Below are positions 33,876 to 43,726 of a stretch of 64,000 bases of DNA, one piece after another. The stretch's first letter is position 1. Each line of letters begins with the position of its first letter. The stretch is taken from positions 505,005,373 through 505,069,372 of the forward strand of contig NC_081415.1 of NCBI RefSeq assembly GCF_030272615.1. The letters are read 5' to 3'. Source of the stretch: Cryptomeria japonica (lineage: Eukaryota; Streptophyta; Pinopsida; Cupressales; Cupressaceae). The notes beneath the pieces were generated by a model, which worked only from the letters and a program-made list of their open reading frames with translations, did not search any database and was not told where the DNA came from. The translations under genes and the position numbers were made by a program.

Positions 33876-35025
33876 TGATGAATACTAAGAGGGGGGGGGT
33901 GAATTAGTATACCGAAAAACACTGTACTCAAACACTTAAACAATCTAGTGATAAACCGGTAAAACAATTTAACAGACAAACCGGTTAACACACATGCAAA
34001 CCAAAGTGCAAATAAGACATTCACCCACATAAGTAATACCACCATAACACAAGATATTTGACATGGAAACCCAAATGGGAAAAACCATGGTGAGATGGAA
34101 CTCACAAGTAACTATCTGCAGAATAGGAACTAGACCGGTTAAGGTTAGACCGGTTAAGGTCTTACAATGTTCTTTACCAGAACAGATCCTGTTAGGAATC
34201 TCAATCTTTGTTAGGAGATAAGTCCGATTAAATACTACCTTGCTAGAGGATTTTAGATCCACAGATGTGAACCACCTTATTAGAGGATTTACATAAGGCT
34301 TTTGGGCCTACCCGGTTAAGGGCTACAGACTTGTCAAAGATGTGAGTAATCAACAAGTGAGTGATCTAGCAAATAGCATAGATTGCTTGGTTAGATCCTT
34401 GATAGCTCGTTCCTAATGCATTCCAGCATTACTTCAGTCTTCTACACATTCATACTCTCTCTAACTCCTCAACCACCTTAAACCCTAGCAACAACTTTTT
34501 CCCAACAACCTAAAACCCTAGACATGATGTCCTTATAAAGGAATCTGATTTCATGTTGGTCCAGTAGGATTATAATACAATTTCCTAGGTTCAATGCATC
34601 TAGACGTATCTGGTAACACAACACAAAAAGAATAGTTAAAGTGTCAGCACCGTCAAACAATCGGTGGATGGCAACTCATCACAAAATGTCGGTTGGTAAC
34701 TCATCACAAAGTATTACCGGTTCATACAAAATACCGGTTCAAGCAAAATGTCGGTTGCCGGTTTCACATAATGAAGACTGGTAAATATGTGTTCTGTCGC
34801 TTTGATCCTTCGTACCGCTTGAGATCCTCGAACCGCTTGGGGTCAACATACCGCTTCAGATCGGTAATCACTTTCTACAAAACACCAATAGTCTAAGGAC
34901 TATAATGCATCATATCGGTTGGAACATGTACCAGTTGAGCTTTAACAAATACATACGAAAATGATCTCAATGCAAGTGTGTGTCCATCAATGACAATCAC
35001 AACATAATCATCAAAAATGCCAATA
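33876..35025 (-). repeat. 5' LTR of pol-less element (right copy on + strand)
   Basis: 1150 bases aligned with 12926-14108. Its outer end is TA where the other copy has CA, a point change. It contains a 9-G run and many CCGGT words. Followed by the right GATAT duplication at 35026-35030. Confidence 0.93.
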
Positions 35026-35030
35026 GATAT

Positions 35031-36201
35031 TTCAGGCTTTTAATGGGGAGGAACCCTGGAAAATTCTTATTAGAAACAACATTAGACGAGCAGTCCAAAA
35101 GAGGCTGAGTCTTGGAAAAATCTTCCTTTCTGCGATCTAGTGGCTAGGACTTTCTGAATATCAGTGTAGGGATCTAATGTCTTTAAGTCTATATGGAAGG
35201 CTTGAGAGATTGTCAGACCCTATCTCACCAACAATCGAATCGGCAATAATAACGAGGTGCATGGAGAGAGATCCATCTAGTGAAACTTACTCCACAATGG
35301 CAAACCTCTCGCCCTCACCCAAGGCTACTCAGCAAAGAACTAGGCGAATAAAGGTATTTGCTACCTGATAAATATTATTGATAAAGACTCTGTTATGAGC
35401 TGGGATAAGCTTAGTGGGGATACGGTTATGATTATTAAATCTCGTTGTGCGATTAATTTACCTAAATATTGTAATGTAGATTCTGATAGATTCATGGGAT
35501 ATAAATGGAAAGATGGATTACATTTGAATAAAATTAAAGCTAGAAATGTTTACAATACACTTATGTATGATGAAACCATTCTTGGACAAGCTAATGAATT
35601 GTGGAATGCAGCTTCATCTGTCAATAAGTGGTGGGATATATTCTCAAAACTATGGAGCTGTCCTATTGCGCAAAAGATTAAATGTTTTAAATGGGTTATG
35701 ACCATCAATAGATTGCCATGTAGGAGTAATAAAGCAATACGGATATATGCAGTTTTTGTAGAACCCCAGAATCCACTAGACATATCTTTTTTTATTGCAT
35801 TTTTGCCAAAGAAAACTGGTTATTATTTGGTTTATCATTTCCTAATATGATTAGTATTATGGATGTCGTTTCGGGTTTATCTATTTTGGTTTACCTTATC
35901 TTCCATTATCCTATGGTGTTTATGGAAACTTAGGAATGAAGAAAGATTTCAAGGGAAAGTTAGATCCCTTACTGAGTCATCTCATAAACTCATTCTTTAC
36001 AATATTATTGTGCAGGTTACAATCACTATGAGGATTGAAAAGACAAAGTTCCTTCGGTTTCTCAAGGATGGGTATGTCACAGTGTTCATCTATGAGCTTG
36101 AAAATGGACTCAACTGGAGGATAATCGCTAGAGAACAAGCCACGTTCATTAATGCACTTGATGCATTCAGAGCTGAGATCCAGAAAGTGCGTGAACCATG
36201 A
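35031..36201 (+). pseudogene. LINE-0 ORF2, C-terminal part
   Basis: The frame broken at 12925 continues in phase here (FQAFNGEEPWK). A C-terminal zinc-binding reverse transcriptase region (zf-RVT-like) lies at 35395-35850 (WWDIFSKLWSCPIAQKIKCFKW), followed by a shifted frame 35863-36201. At least two frameshifts and several stops occur. No RNase H signature is seen. Confidence 0.82.
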
Positions 36202-36538
36202 CTTGAACAGATTCAAATGTTGGCTTAGCTGCAAGCAGGGAGAAGAGTCATTGGATGGAAGGTCCCAGGGGGTGGACTTCATGGGTAGACCCCAGGAAGA
36301 TCTTAATGTGATCTAGATCTGCTAAACCTTTTGTATAGAAAGTTTGTCCTTTTTTGTATAGCTATAAACTATATCCGTTATATATTTTTGTATAGATAAA
36401 ACTGGCAGTCCTCATATATGTTACTTAGATAATCCAGGAAGGGTAATATATGTTATAGACTGGTGGTCTTTGTGAACAGTGTGTCCTTTGTGTAAACATT
36501 GTATCCTCTATATTTACTATATAAAAAAAGAAAGAAAA
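36202..36538 (+). other. LINE-0 3' UTR and tail
   Basis: Non-coding, rich in TATA/TGT words, ending in TATATAAAAAAAG and the right copy of the candidate AAAGAAAGAAAA duplication (36527-36538). Confidence 0.7.
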
Positions 36539-36883
36539 CTATTTAATTGAATTTCACTTTAGTTATTTAATTTAATTAATTTAATTTAAGTTGTTTAATT
36601 TAATTTAATTAATTTAAGTTGTTTTATTTGATTTTTAATTCTCATAGAATTCTTAAATGTTACCATGTTTAAATTATTTTATTTTATTTTATTTAAATTA
36701 TTTAATTTAATTTAAGTACACAACACTCATATGCACATCAAATTAAATGGTTTTAGTTCTTATTAACACATATTTGTGCATCAATTATGTGAGTGTAATA
36801 CGCCTCTCGGCATAATAAAATAATAATTTAAAATTATTAAAATAACCTAAATTAAATTCATTAAATTAAATAACTTAAATTGG
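36539..36883. repeat. AT-rich repeat with GCCTCTCGGC hairpin
   Basis: Mostly TTAATTTAA words. At 36799-36817 a short hairpin (GCC-TCTC-GGC) is followed by a flank that recurs in inverted order at 51700-51737. No gene. Confidence 0.65.
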
Positions 36884-37336
36884 GTTGTCCCTATATCGCA
36901 ACGGTTTTAGGCTACACACCTCCAGGTGGAGGTCTCGGGGTCAAAACCCCCGAGCCTCACGTCGTGTCGTCCAAGTTGGGTGGTACAGTGAGGTGGAGGT
37001 TTATCCCGGCCCCCGCTGACTGTGACTGTCCGTAGGTCCCCCATCCCGGAAAAACATTTGCTATGCCCGCTAGTACCAACAAACCAATCTAGTAGCGCAT
37101 ACCACGAGGAAGGCCTAGCACAGGTGTAGGGTAAAGTTTGATGTCGGCTCTCACTGTCAGTGGCTCGATCGATGGTTTGTCTTTGTTCGTTAGCCAATGG
37201 AAATGACAGTTGGTGCTCTCAAGTCGTACGGGTGCTTCATCGAGGATGCCTTGGCTCACGACATGGAGATGAGGTCCTCCAATGTGATCTCACTGGTTCA
37301 TAGCTCCACTCAAAAGCGCTTGCCCTTAAAAAAAAA
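36884..37336 (+). mobile_element. tRNA-derived SINE
   Basis: A GC-rich 450-base island in AT-rich DNA. It starts with a tRNA-like head: A-box-like TATCGCAACGG near 36894 and B-box-like GGTCAAAACCC at about 36939-36949, the internal RNA polymerase III promoter arrangement. It ends in an A-run at 37328-37336. The clustered CpG/CpA changes and B-box mismatches suggest an old copy. The target duplication cannot be resolved in the AT-rich flank. Confidence 0.75.
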
Positions 37337-37873
37337 TTAAATAAAATAAATTTCATGAAATTAAATAATTTAAATTAAACTAAATAAATTAAACAATTTA
37401 CATTAAAATAAATAAATAAAATGAAATCAAATAACTTAATTGAAAATAAATTGCATATGTAGTATTGTAAAAAGTTAGGATCAATTTAATATTTAATTTT
37501 ATTCAACTATATTGAGTTATTAATGCATGAAATTAAATAGTTTAAATAAAAATAAATTAAACAAATGGTCTCTATGTGTAGTATTAGTAATGCATGGTTG
37601 TACTTAGTTTGGTAAACTTGCAGCTATAATAAGAATTCTCAAATTAAATATTTATATTTTTCATTATATTACTCTCTTTATATAAATAGAAATCAATAAA
37701 ATGTTTAGTAGATTTTATTTCAAATTAAAGCAAATAAAATAAAATAAAACAATAGATTAAATTAAATTATTTAAAATAATTAAATAATCTAAATTAAAAT
37801 AAATAATGTAAATTAATTAAAATTAAATTAAAATAACTTAAATTAAAATAAATTAAATAACTTGTATTAAAAC
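37337..37873. repeat. AT-rich dispersed repeat units
   Basis: Contains the words ATTGCATATGTAGTATTGTAA (near 37450) and AATAGAAATCAATAAAAT (near 37685) that recur near 37990/38210, 51860/52030, 52260, 55845/55985 and 56160/56355. No gene. Confidence 0.7.
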
Positions 37874-37884
37874 AAATTGCATGT

Positions 37885-38001
37885 TCTTGCGGGTTCTTTC
37901 CTGCCGGTATGCCTTTCTGAACCCGATGTAAAAATATTTTATGAATAATAAAAAAGTTTAGTGGCTTGCCCACTTTTATTGAAAAATAAATAAAAATAAA
38001 T
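37885..38001 (+). mobile_element. Short 5'-truncated LINE tail
   Basis: A 117-base GC-richer segment ending in an A-rich tail and flanked by the 11-bp duplication AAATTGCATGT (37874-37884 and 38002-38012). The sequence (CTGAACCCGATGTAAAAAT ... GTGGCTTGCCCACTTTTA) resembles a LINE 3' end. The clean duplication shows target-primed insertion into one of the AT-rich repeat units. Confidence 0.75.
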
Positions 38002-38421
38002 AAATTGCATGTCTAGTATTGTAACAAGTTAGAACCAGTTTGATATTTAGTTTTATTCCACTATATATTATGACACTCATAATAATTACAACTAGTTTTA
38101 CTAATATTTAAATAAAAATAATTTTAATAATTTTAATCCAATCGACCGGTTATAATAAGAGTTCTCAAATTAAATATTTAAATTTTTTATTATATTACTC
38201 TATATATATAAATAGAAATCAATAAAATATTTACTAGATTTTATTTCAAATTAATGTGCTTCATTGGTCAAAACATGTTAGAAAATATAGATTCTCGACT
38301 TTTATAAGCATTTCCACTAAATGCACACATAAGTTCTGCGGGTAGATCTTTTATTATGATTAATGAAGATAATTATTTAATATTATATTTAATATAATTC
38401 ATATCTGCAACATTTATATAA

Positions 38422-39853
38422 GAAGATGAGGAAATGAATGTCGGTGCTAGTGACGACCTTCCTGCAGGTGAGACTGCTATGCCTAGGCCCTTTACTGCGA
38501 AGCATAGCTTTGCCTGTGTGGCTAAATCTACTACCCAGCCTTCTAGGGGGGTTCGTCCTCTTCCTTGTGCCAAGACCTCTCATGTTGTGGTCTGTGGCCG
38601 TGAGGTTATGGAGAATGTGGACTTCTATCAACGCAGCACTCTGGTCTGCAAATTTACTGGGTTTTGGCCTTCCCTCCAGAACCTTCATCATTAGGTAAGT
38701 GATTCTTGGAAGCCCCATATTTCTTATGGCATTGAGCTTTTCCCTTGTGCTAAGGGGTTTTTTGTTGCTTCCTTTGCCTCTACTCATGATCGTGATTTGA
38801 TTTTGGGTAAGCTATGGTCTTGGGAGGATCACTCTCTCTCCCTTAAGCCATGGACTCCTTCCTTCAAGCCCCTTACAAAATCTCTCTTTGTTCATTCGGT
38901 TTGGGTCTGCCTCCCCAATCTCCCCCTCCATTTCTGGGAACCTTCTTGTTTTGAGGCCATTGGTAACTCCATTGGCAACTTCTTGAAGGTTGATGATGCC
39001 ACATTCTCCATGGGTCATTCTACCTTTGCTTGCCTATTAATTGATGTTGACATATCACTGGCCCTCCCTAGGGATGTGGTTCTTATGGTTGGGGACAAGC
39101 CTTGGACTCAACCGCTGGATTATGAGGGCCTCCCGTTTCGCTGTCGAAGGTGTTTCTCAACGGGTCACCTTGCTTCTGATTTTTTCTCTCTCTCGCCGCA
39201 AAGGTGCTGCTACTTGGTGGAAGGATGCCACAGATGACCACTTGATGATTAATGCTTCAGATTCTATTTTGGTTGATTCATCTCAAGATGAGGTGCCCCT
39301 TACTGCTCATGAAACCTTGGTTGATGTTACTGTTGTTTCGGCCCCTTCTGCCCCCTTGGATCCTCCTGCTTCTCACTTTCACTCTGCGGCTGGCGTCTCT
39401 TCTCTTGTTGTTGCTCCGCTGCAATAGCCTGTTGCCGCTCTACAACAATAGTCTGGCAGTGACTCTGCAGGGTATTCCCTGCTTGTTTCTTCTTCGAAAG
39501 TTCCTACTGATAGTGTTGCTTGGACGGTTGTTTGTCATAGGTGGAAAGGAAAATCTAACCACCTTTCCTAAGCCCTCTTTCTCAAGATTTAGGGTTTTCT
39601 CCCCCCTCTTGATTTGGATTGGGTGTTGACGGTTTGACAGGTTGGTTAGGCTGGTCTGACTTTGTCCTTTTGGGGTTTACATCCCTGCTTGGTCTTTAAA
39701 TTTTGATAGCCTTTGGCTTTGTAAAGGGCCAGCGCCCTTCTTAACGCTGCTCTGTTTCAAAAACAATTAGCAATAATTATCGCTAATTGTAGAGTATTTA
39801 AGGTATCTTTGTTAAGGGTCAGTGCCCTTGTTAACGTTGATTTTTTAATCAAA
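38422..39853 (+). mobile_element. ORF1-only LINE with 13-bp target duplication
   Basis: A 1.43-kb insertion flanked by AACATTTATATAA at 38409-38421 and 39854-39866. It breaks the helicase intron of Helitron copy A; copy B shows the uninterrupted site. It holds a LINE ORF1 and a 3' end but no endonuclease or reverse transcriptase. The 3' end shows an imperfect doubling of the AAGGG(C/T)CAG(C/T)GCCCTT segment (about 39725 and 39813). Confidence 0.85.
38434..39427 (+). pseudogene. LINE ORF1 (DUF4283 and zinc knuckle) of ORF1-only element
   Basis: The frame starts MNVGASDDLPAGETA at 38434, meets one TAG near 38692, and continues at 38797-39237: VDFYQRSTLVCKFTGFWP, HSVWVCLPNLPLHFWEP, then a zinc-knuckle-like FRCRRCFSTGHLASD near 39140-39185. 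A frameshift moves the tail to the frame ending at 39427 (DDHLMINASDSILVD). This is the standard plant LINE ORF1 layout; the protein would bind RNA. Confidence 0.82.
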
Positions 39854-39866
39854 AACATTTATATAA

Positions 39867-40834
39867 TATTACTCCACAATTTTAAAATATATTTTGTCAA
39901 TCATCTTTCAGGTATACCTATGATTTTGGTTGGAGATTTGGGTCAATTGTTTTCAGTCAATGATAGACTAGCATATGACAGCAACCAATGAGAAAAGTTA
40001 TTGTGGGATGAAAAATTATGGTTGCATTAGATAAAATATTAAGACAAGATGGAAAAAACAACCAACAACAAAGATTTTGTCAACTTTTGACAAATCTAAG
40101 AGATGCAAGCCCAAAAATTGAATACTAGAGTTTTCTTATCACGAGAACCCCAGGTAGCATAGATGTTACAAGTAATGTTGAGTTTGACAATACTATCCAT
40201 TTGTTCTCCACAAATAAAAAAATTCATAATCATAACAAAAAAATGTTATATTCATTGAAACGTCCTGTTGCACATAGTCTTGCAACAAAAGTAGGAAGTG
40301 TACATCAACCCAAAGATTTTTCTAATGATGAACTTGATCTAGAGATTTTAATTAGTGAGAATTGAAGAGTGATGTTCACTTCAAATCTTTGGATACAAGC
40401 AGGACTTGTAAATGGAGCTCTAGGATATATCTGAAAGATTATCTATAAATTAGGAAATTTTGCACCCGAACCACCAATATATGTTATGGTTGAATTTAAC
40501 AATTATTCAGGAATACCATTTGACAATCATCATCCAAATAAAATTCTAATAACAACAATACAAAGGAGCAGAACACTTCAATTACCATTAAGATTGGCAT
40601 GGGCATTAACAATACATAAATCTCAAGGGTTGACTCTATCAAAAGCCATAATTGATATAGGACCTCGAGAAAGAACATGATTAACATTTGTGGTAGTGTC
40701 TCATGTAAAGTCTTTGGAAGGTCTTAGAATAATGGTGGCATTCTTATTTTATCATTATGAAAATTTGAAAAAAGGTAGACAACTTGCAAAGTGAAAGACT
40801 GAACAAAATAGATTAAAATATTTAGAAGATAATT
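39867..40834 (+). pseudogene. Helitron helicase fragment, copy A
   Basis: Just after a splice-acceptor-like TCTTTCAG, the frame gives GIPMILVGDLGQL-type Walker B sequence near 39905-39950. It then runs through frameshifts to VEFNNYSGIPFDNHHPN and the C-terminal helicase motif RLAWALTIHKSQGLTLSKA (40595-40650). At least five stops or shifts. It would have unwound DNA during rolling-circle transposition. Confidence 0.8.
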
Positions 40835-41579
40835 GATGTAATATATATTTCTTCAAATAATATGAAATAAATTATCATTAATAAATGTGTGATTTTCCAC
40901 CATAATAATAATAGCTAACATCCTTGTATCGCTTTTTTTATTTGTATTTTAAAAAAAATTATTTACACAATCTAACTATGAGTAATATAGTAATATAAAT
41001 ATATAATAATAATTAGTCTTAATAGATTTTTTTCTATGGTGAAGAGTTTCATAGAAATATAAAAAATACAAAAATATAGTAATATCTCAATAATAATTTG
41101 ATATTGATTTAATATATATTATATAATTAATATCTTAATAATTTAATATTAAAATATCTTTTTTTTAATTGTGCTAAAGAGAAATGCTACATATATGTTG
41201 TTCTATTTTATTTCATATTTAACTACATACATTTACTTCAAATGAAGAAAATTTCTATAAACTTATCTAATTAACTCACCTTAACATATATTGCCTTTAA
41301 GTTTAAAATATTTATATTCGACTATTCAATATTGATTTAAAAGCTAAAAATGATTTTGAAATATGTAGCATTTTCTAAATATACATCATGTAATCTTGCA
41401 TCATTTTTTTTTATGATAAGTTACATATATGTTGCTCTACTTTATTTCCTATTTAACATCATACATTTACTTCAAATGAAGAAAAATTCTATAAATTTAT
41501 CTAATTAACTCACCTTAAAAAATCTTTGTCTTCACCTATTCAATATTGATTTAAAAGATAAAAGTAATTTCCTTGCAAG
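40835..41579. other. AT-rich stretch in Helitron copy A
   Basis: No gene. It contains an internal duplication: the block TTACATATATGTTGTTCTA ... CTTCAAATGAAGAAA near 41190-41300 recurs near 41420-41520. Confidence 0.6.
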
Positions 41580-42243
41580 TGAGCAAGATGTCACATAATG
41601 CACGTGCATGGGTGTTCAATTGGTTGAAAAAGTACCTCTAGTGTCTTTCATTCAATGTCATCCTTTGTATAGAGGAATTAAGTATCTGTTGTTGGTTGAG
41701 AGAAAAAATGATCAATAGAATTGACAAAAATGGACCAAAGAATAGTCAAAGAAAATTCGATAATTATGCTTTATACTTTAATTTCCTCTATGGTTCCAAG
41801 GTATCAATGAACTTAGATGTAAAATTTTATAATCTACAAATTGCAATTATAGATTTATGTGACTGGCCAATTTCTCAATACCATGAGTTGTGAGACCTTT
41901 ACATTGGTGGATGTATTTGGAAGGTCACTATTAGGCCAACAATGACAATAAAAAAATACAACCTATATGAATAGATAGAGCTCATGAGATTTCTTAAGGG
42001 ACAATCACAAATTAGTTTTCATATAGGACCACTTGAAGAATGGTTTCTTGCTAGTTTTAAGCTTAATTATTCAATCAGATTAATAGTGCATCAAGGCATG
42101 CCATCATTTAGGTTGTTACATGCTCACTATGAAATACCTAGATTATATGTTGTGAAGTCCAATGTAACAATCAAAGATCGATCTCTTCTTCATGATATTG
42201 AAAATGAAGAGATATTACTAGTGCATAAATGGTTAACAAAGTA
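41580..42243 (+). pseudogene. Unknown conserved coding-like segment, copy A
   Basis: Several linked frames: ICDWPISQYHEL near 41850 and, at 41984-42243, LKGQSQISFHIGPLEEWFLA, VHQGMPSFRLLHAHY, LLHDIENEEILLVHKW. The same protein-like string occurs in copy B (59252-59900), so it was carried with the element. I do not recognise it; it may be a captured gene or a Helitron accessory protein. Confidence 0.55.
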
Positions 42244-42329
42244 AAAATTTGCTACAAATATTGGAAACCTATTTACACATTATATTTATGACTAAATTCA
42301 ATGCTTATAATACAATAAAAATATTGTTT

Positions 42330-42345
42330 AACAATTATTACTACT
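42330..42345. repeat. Target site duplication of LINE-1, left copy (16 bp)
   Basis: AACAATTATTACTACT at 42330-42345 recurs exactly at 51359-51374. Copy B has the unoccupied site near 59992. Confidence 0.92.
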
Positions 42346-42841
42346 AATCCTAGCAATAATTAATTAATTACGGGGTTTTGAGCTCTGCAACCATCGCGAT
42401 GAAGTAAACCTAAACCCTAAGCCGGGAGGCCGGGAGGTGGCGAGACCCACAGGGTCGGTAGCGGAAGTTGCAAGGTGAGCGGCCATCGGAATATCACTAA
42501 ACCCAAACCGGGAGGCCGAGAGGCACTGAGACCCACAGGGTCAGCGGCGGAAGTTGCAGGGCAAGCAACAGCCTCAGGCGATGATAGCTCTACAACCATC
42601 GTGATGCAGCCATCGCAATAACACTAAACCGAGGCCGAGAGGCGGCGAGACCTGTAGGGGCGGCAGAGGGAGTTGCAGGTTGGGTGACTGTCTACTGGGC
42701 GGTGGTGGAGAAATTTGCGACCTCTGCCAAATGGTGGAGATAACAAGTAACATAGATCGCTCGATGATTGTGAAAACATGCATTGAGTAGCTTGAAGTGA
42801 TGCAACGAGCCATGCAACCAGGGTTGCTAGAACCTAGACCC

Positions 42842-43726
42842 ATGGGAGTTAGGCGGGCTTTGTGGCAGCTACACGATGCTATATCAGAGAATAGGTGTTC
42901 TTTTGATGGAGTCCAGTGGTTTCCAAGTAGGCTGCAAGATAAGGGGAGAGAAAGAAGATTCTCATGACATCATTTTGCACGTCGACTAGATCAAACACCA
43001 CAACCCCCCTTTGACATTTGTGAGGGGACACCATCGTTGTCACATCGCTCTCTATCTGAATCACAAGATAATCTTGTTAATCTTCCATCATATGTGACCT
43101 GGCCAAACAATACCCAATTGATAAACCCTAAATTTCTTTCAACCCCAAACAATCTTCCAATAAACAACTTGCGCCAAGGAGCACCCTTCAAACCAGAATA
43201 GGTTACACAGAACTGGAGAAAGAAAACCCCTTGCACATTTCTTCCCAATTCACTAGCACAAAACTCGGATGCAGAAGGTAATGGGCAACATTTAAATGAT
43301 ACAACTAAAGAGAGTAGTCGAGCTCCACTCTCACCAAAGGTCACGAATGTTGCTAATACTGGAGAATCAGACAAACCTGAAGGTGTGTATAAGATCGTTT
43401 TGTCGGACCACCTTATTCAACCTCAAATAGATCTGTTAAGTGCCACAACCCTCATTGGTAAACTTCATTCTACTATTTCCTTTATGCAACTTTCATTTTG
43501 GGCTAAATAGAATTGGTTGGGCTTGAAGGATGTTTTTTTGATGGATAAGCAACCTCTCTTTTTTATTGCCATTTTTTATTCCAAAGAACATAGAAAATGT
43601 GTTCATAGATATAAGGGATGGTTTTGTAAGGGTGTTGGTATTATCACTTTGGCATGGGTTCCAAATCTTAGTCTGGATTCAGTTCCCCCTCTTTTCATGC
43701 CTTTTTGGATTACTCTCTTAGGGCTC
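42842..43726 (+). pseudogene. LINE-1 ORF1, N-terminal part
   Basis: Frames with stops begin near the ATG at 42842 (MGVRRALWQLHDAISEN); the true start is uncertain. The DUF4283-like part is at about 43390-43726 (YKIVLSDHLIQPQIDLL, then LFMPFWITLLGL). It is cut by the solo LTR and resumes in phase at 45276. Confidence 0.75.

Larger units (their letters stand above)
12926..35025 (-). mobile_element. Pol-less LTR retrotransposon with gag-like and large unknown ORF
   Basis: The element lies on the minus strand. Its 5' LTR is 33876-35025, primer site 33861-33873, gag-like gene 33756-32864 continuing at 18480-18245, large unknown ORF 17723-14487, polypurine tract near 14109-14121 and 3' LTR 14108-12926. 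A Tat element splits it (18486-32863). Without that insert it is about 7.7 kb. I find no trace of protease, integrase, reverse transcriptase or RNase H, so it must have used enzymes from a partner. The LTRs differ at about 15 of 290 bases compared (about 5%). Confidence 0.9.
142..36526 (+). mobile_element. LINE-0: old L1-type LINE split by two LTR elements
   Basis: ORF1 (from about 387) and ORF2 (endonuclease, reverse transcriptase, C-terminal zinc-binding region) lie in the standard plant LINE order and end near 36526 in an A-rich tail. A candidate 12-bp target duplication, AAAGAAAGAAAA, sits at 130-141 and 36527-36538; it is low-complexity, so only suggestive. The element is interrupted at 2124-10041 and 12926-35030. 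With those removed it is about 6.4 kb. Both ORFs have many stops and frameshifts, so the copy is dead. Unlike LINE-1 below, I see no RNase H domain at the end of its ORF2. Confidence 0.85.
38262..42345 (+). mobile_element. Helitron-like locus, copy A (interrupted)
   Basis: Sequence parallel to 57545-60010 (copy B), interrupted by an ORF1-only LINE (38422-39853) and, at 42346, by LINE-1; homology continues at 51375. It carries a decayed Pif1-type helicase of Helitron RepHel proteins and a second conserved segment (41580-42245). I cannot see canonical TC...CTRR ends, so the call rests on the helicase. Confidence 0.7.

Noticed and set aside
36884-36960. Functional tRNA gene
   Set aside because: The A and B boxes are degenerate and no cloverleaf with a proper anticodon arm is evident; the A-tail and length fit a SINE.
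38389-38787. 132-codon minus-strand frame
   Set aside because: It is the antisense of the LINE ORF1 at 38434 and beyond, and spans the target duplication boundary.
39867-40834. Host Pif1 helicase gene
   Set aside because: The motif text (ILVGDLGQ, WALTIHKSQGLT) and the second copy at 57026-58566 fit a Helitron helicase; both copies are broken.
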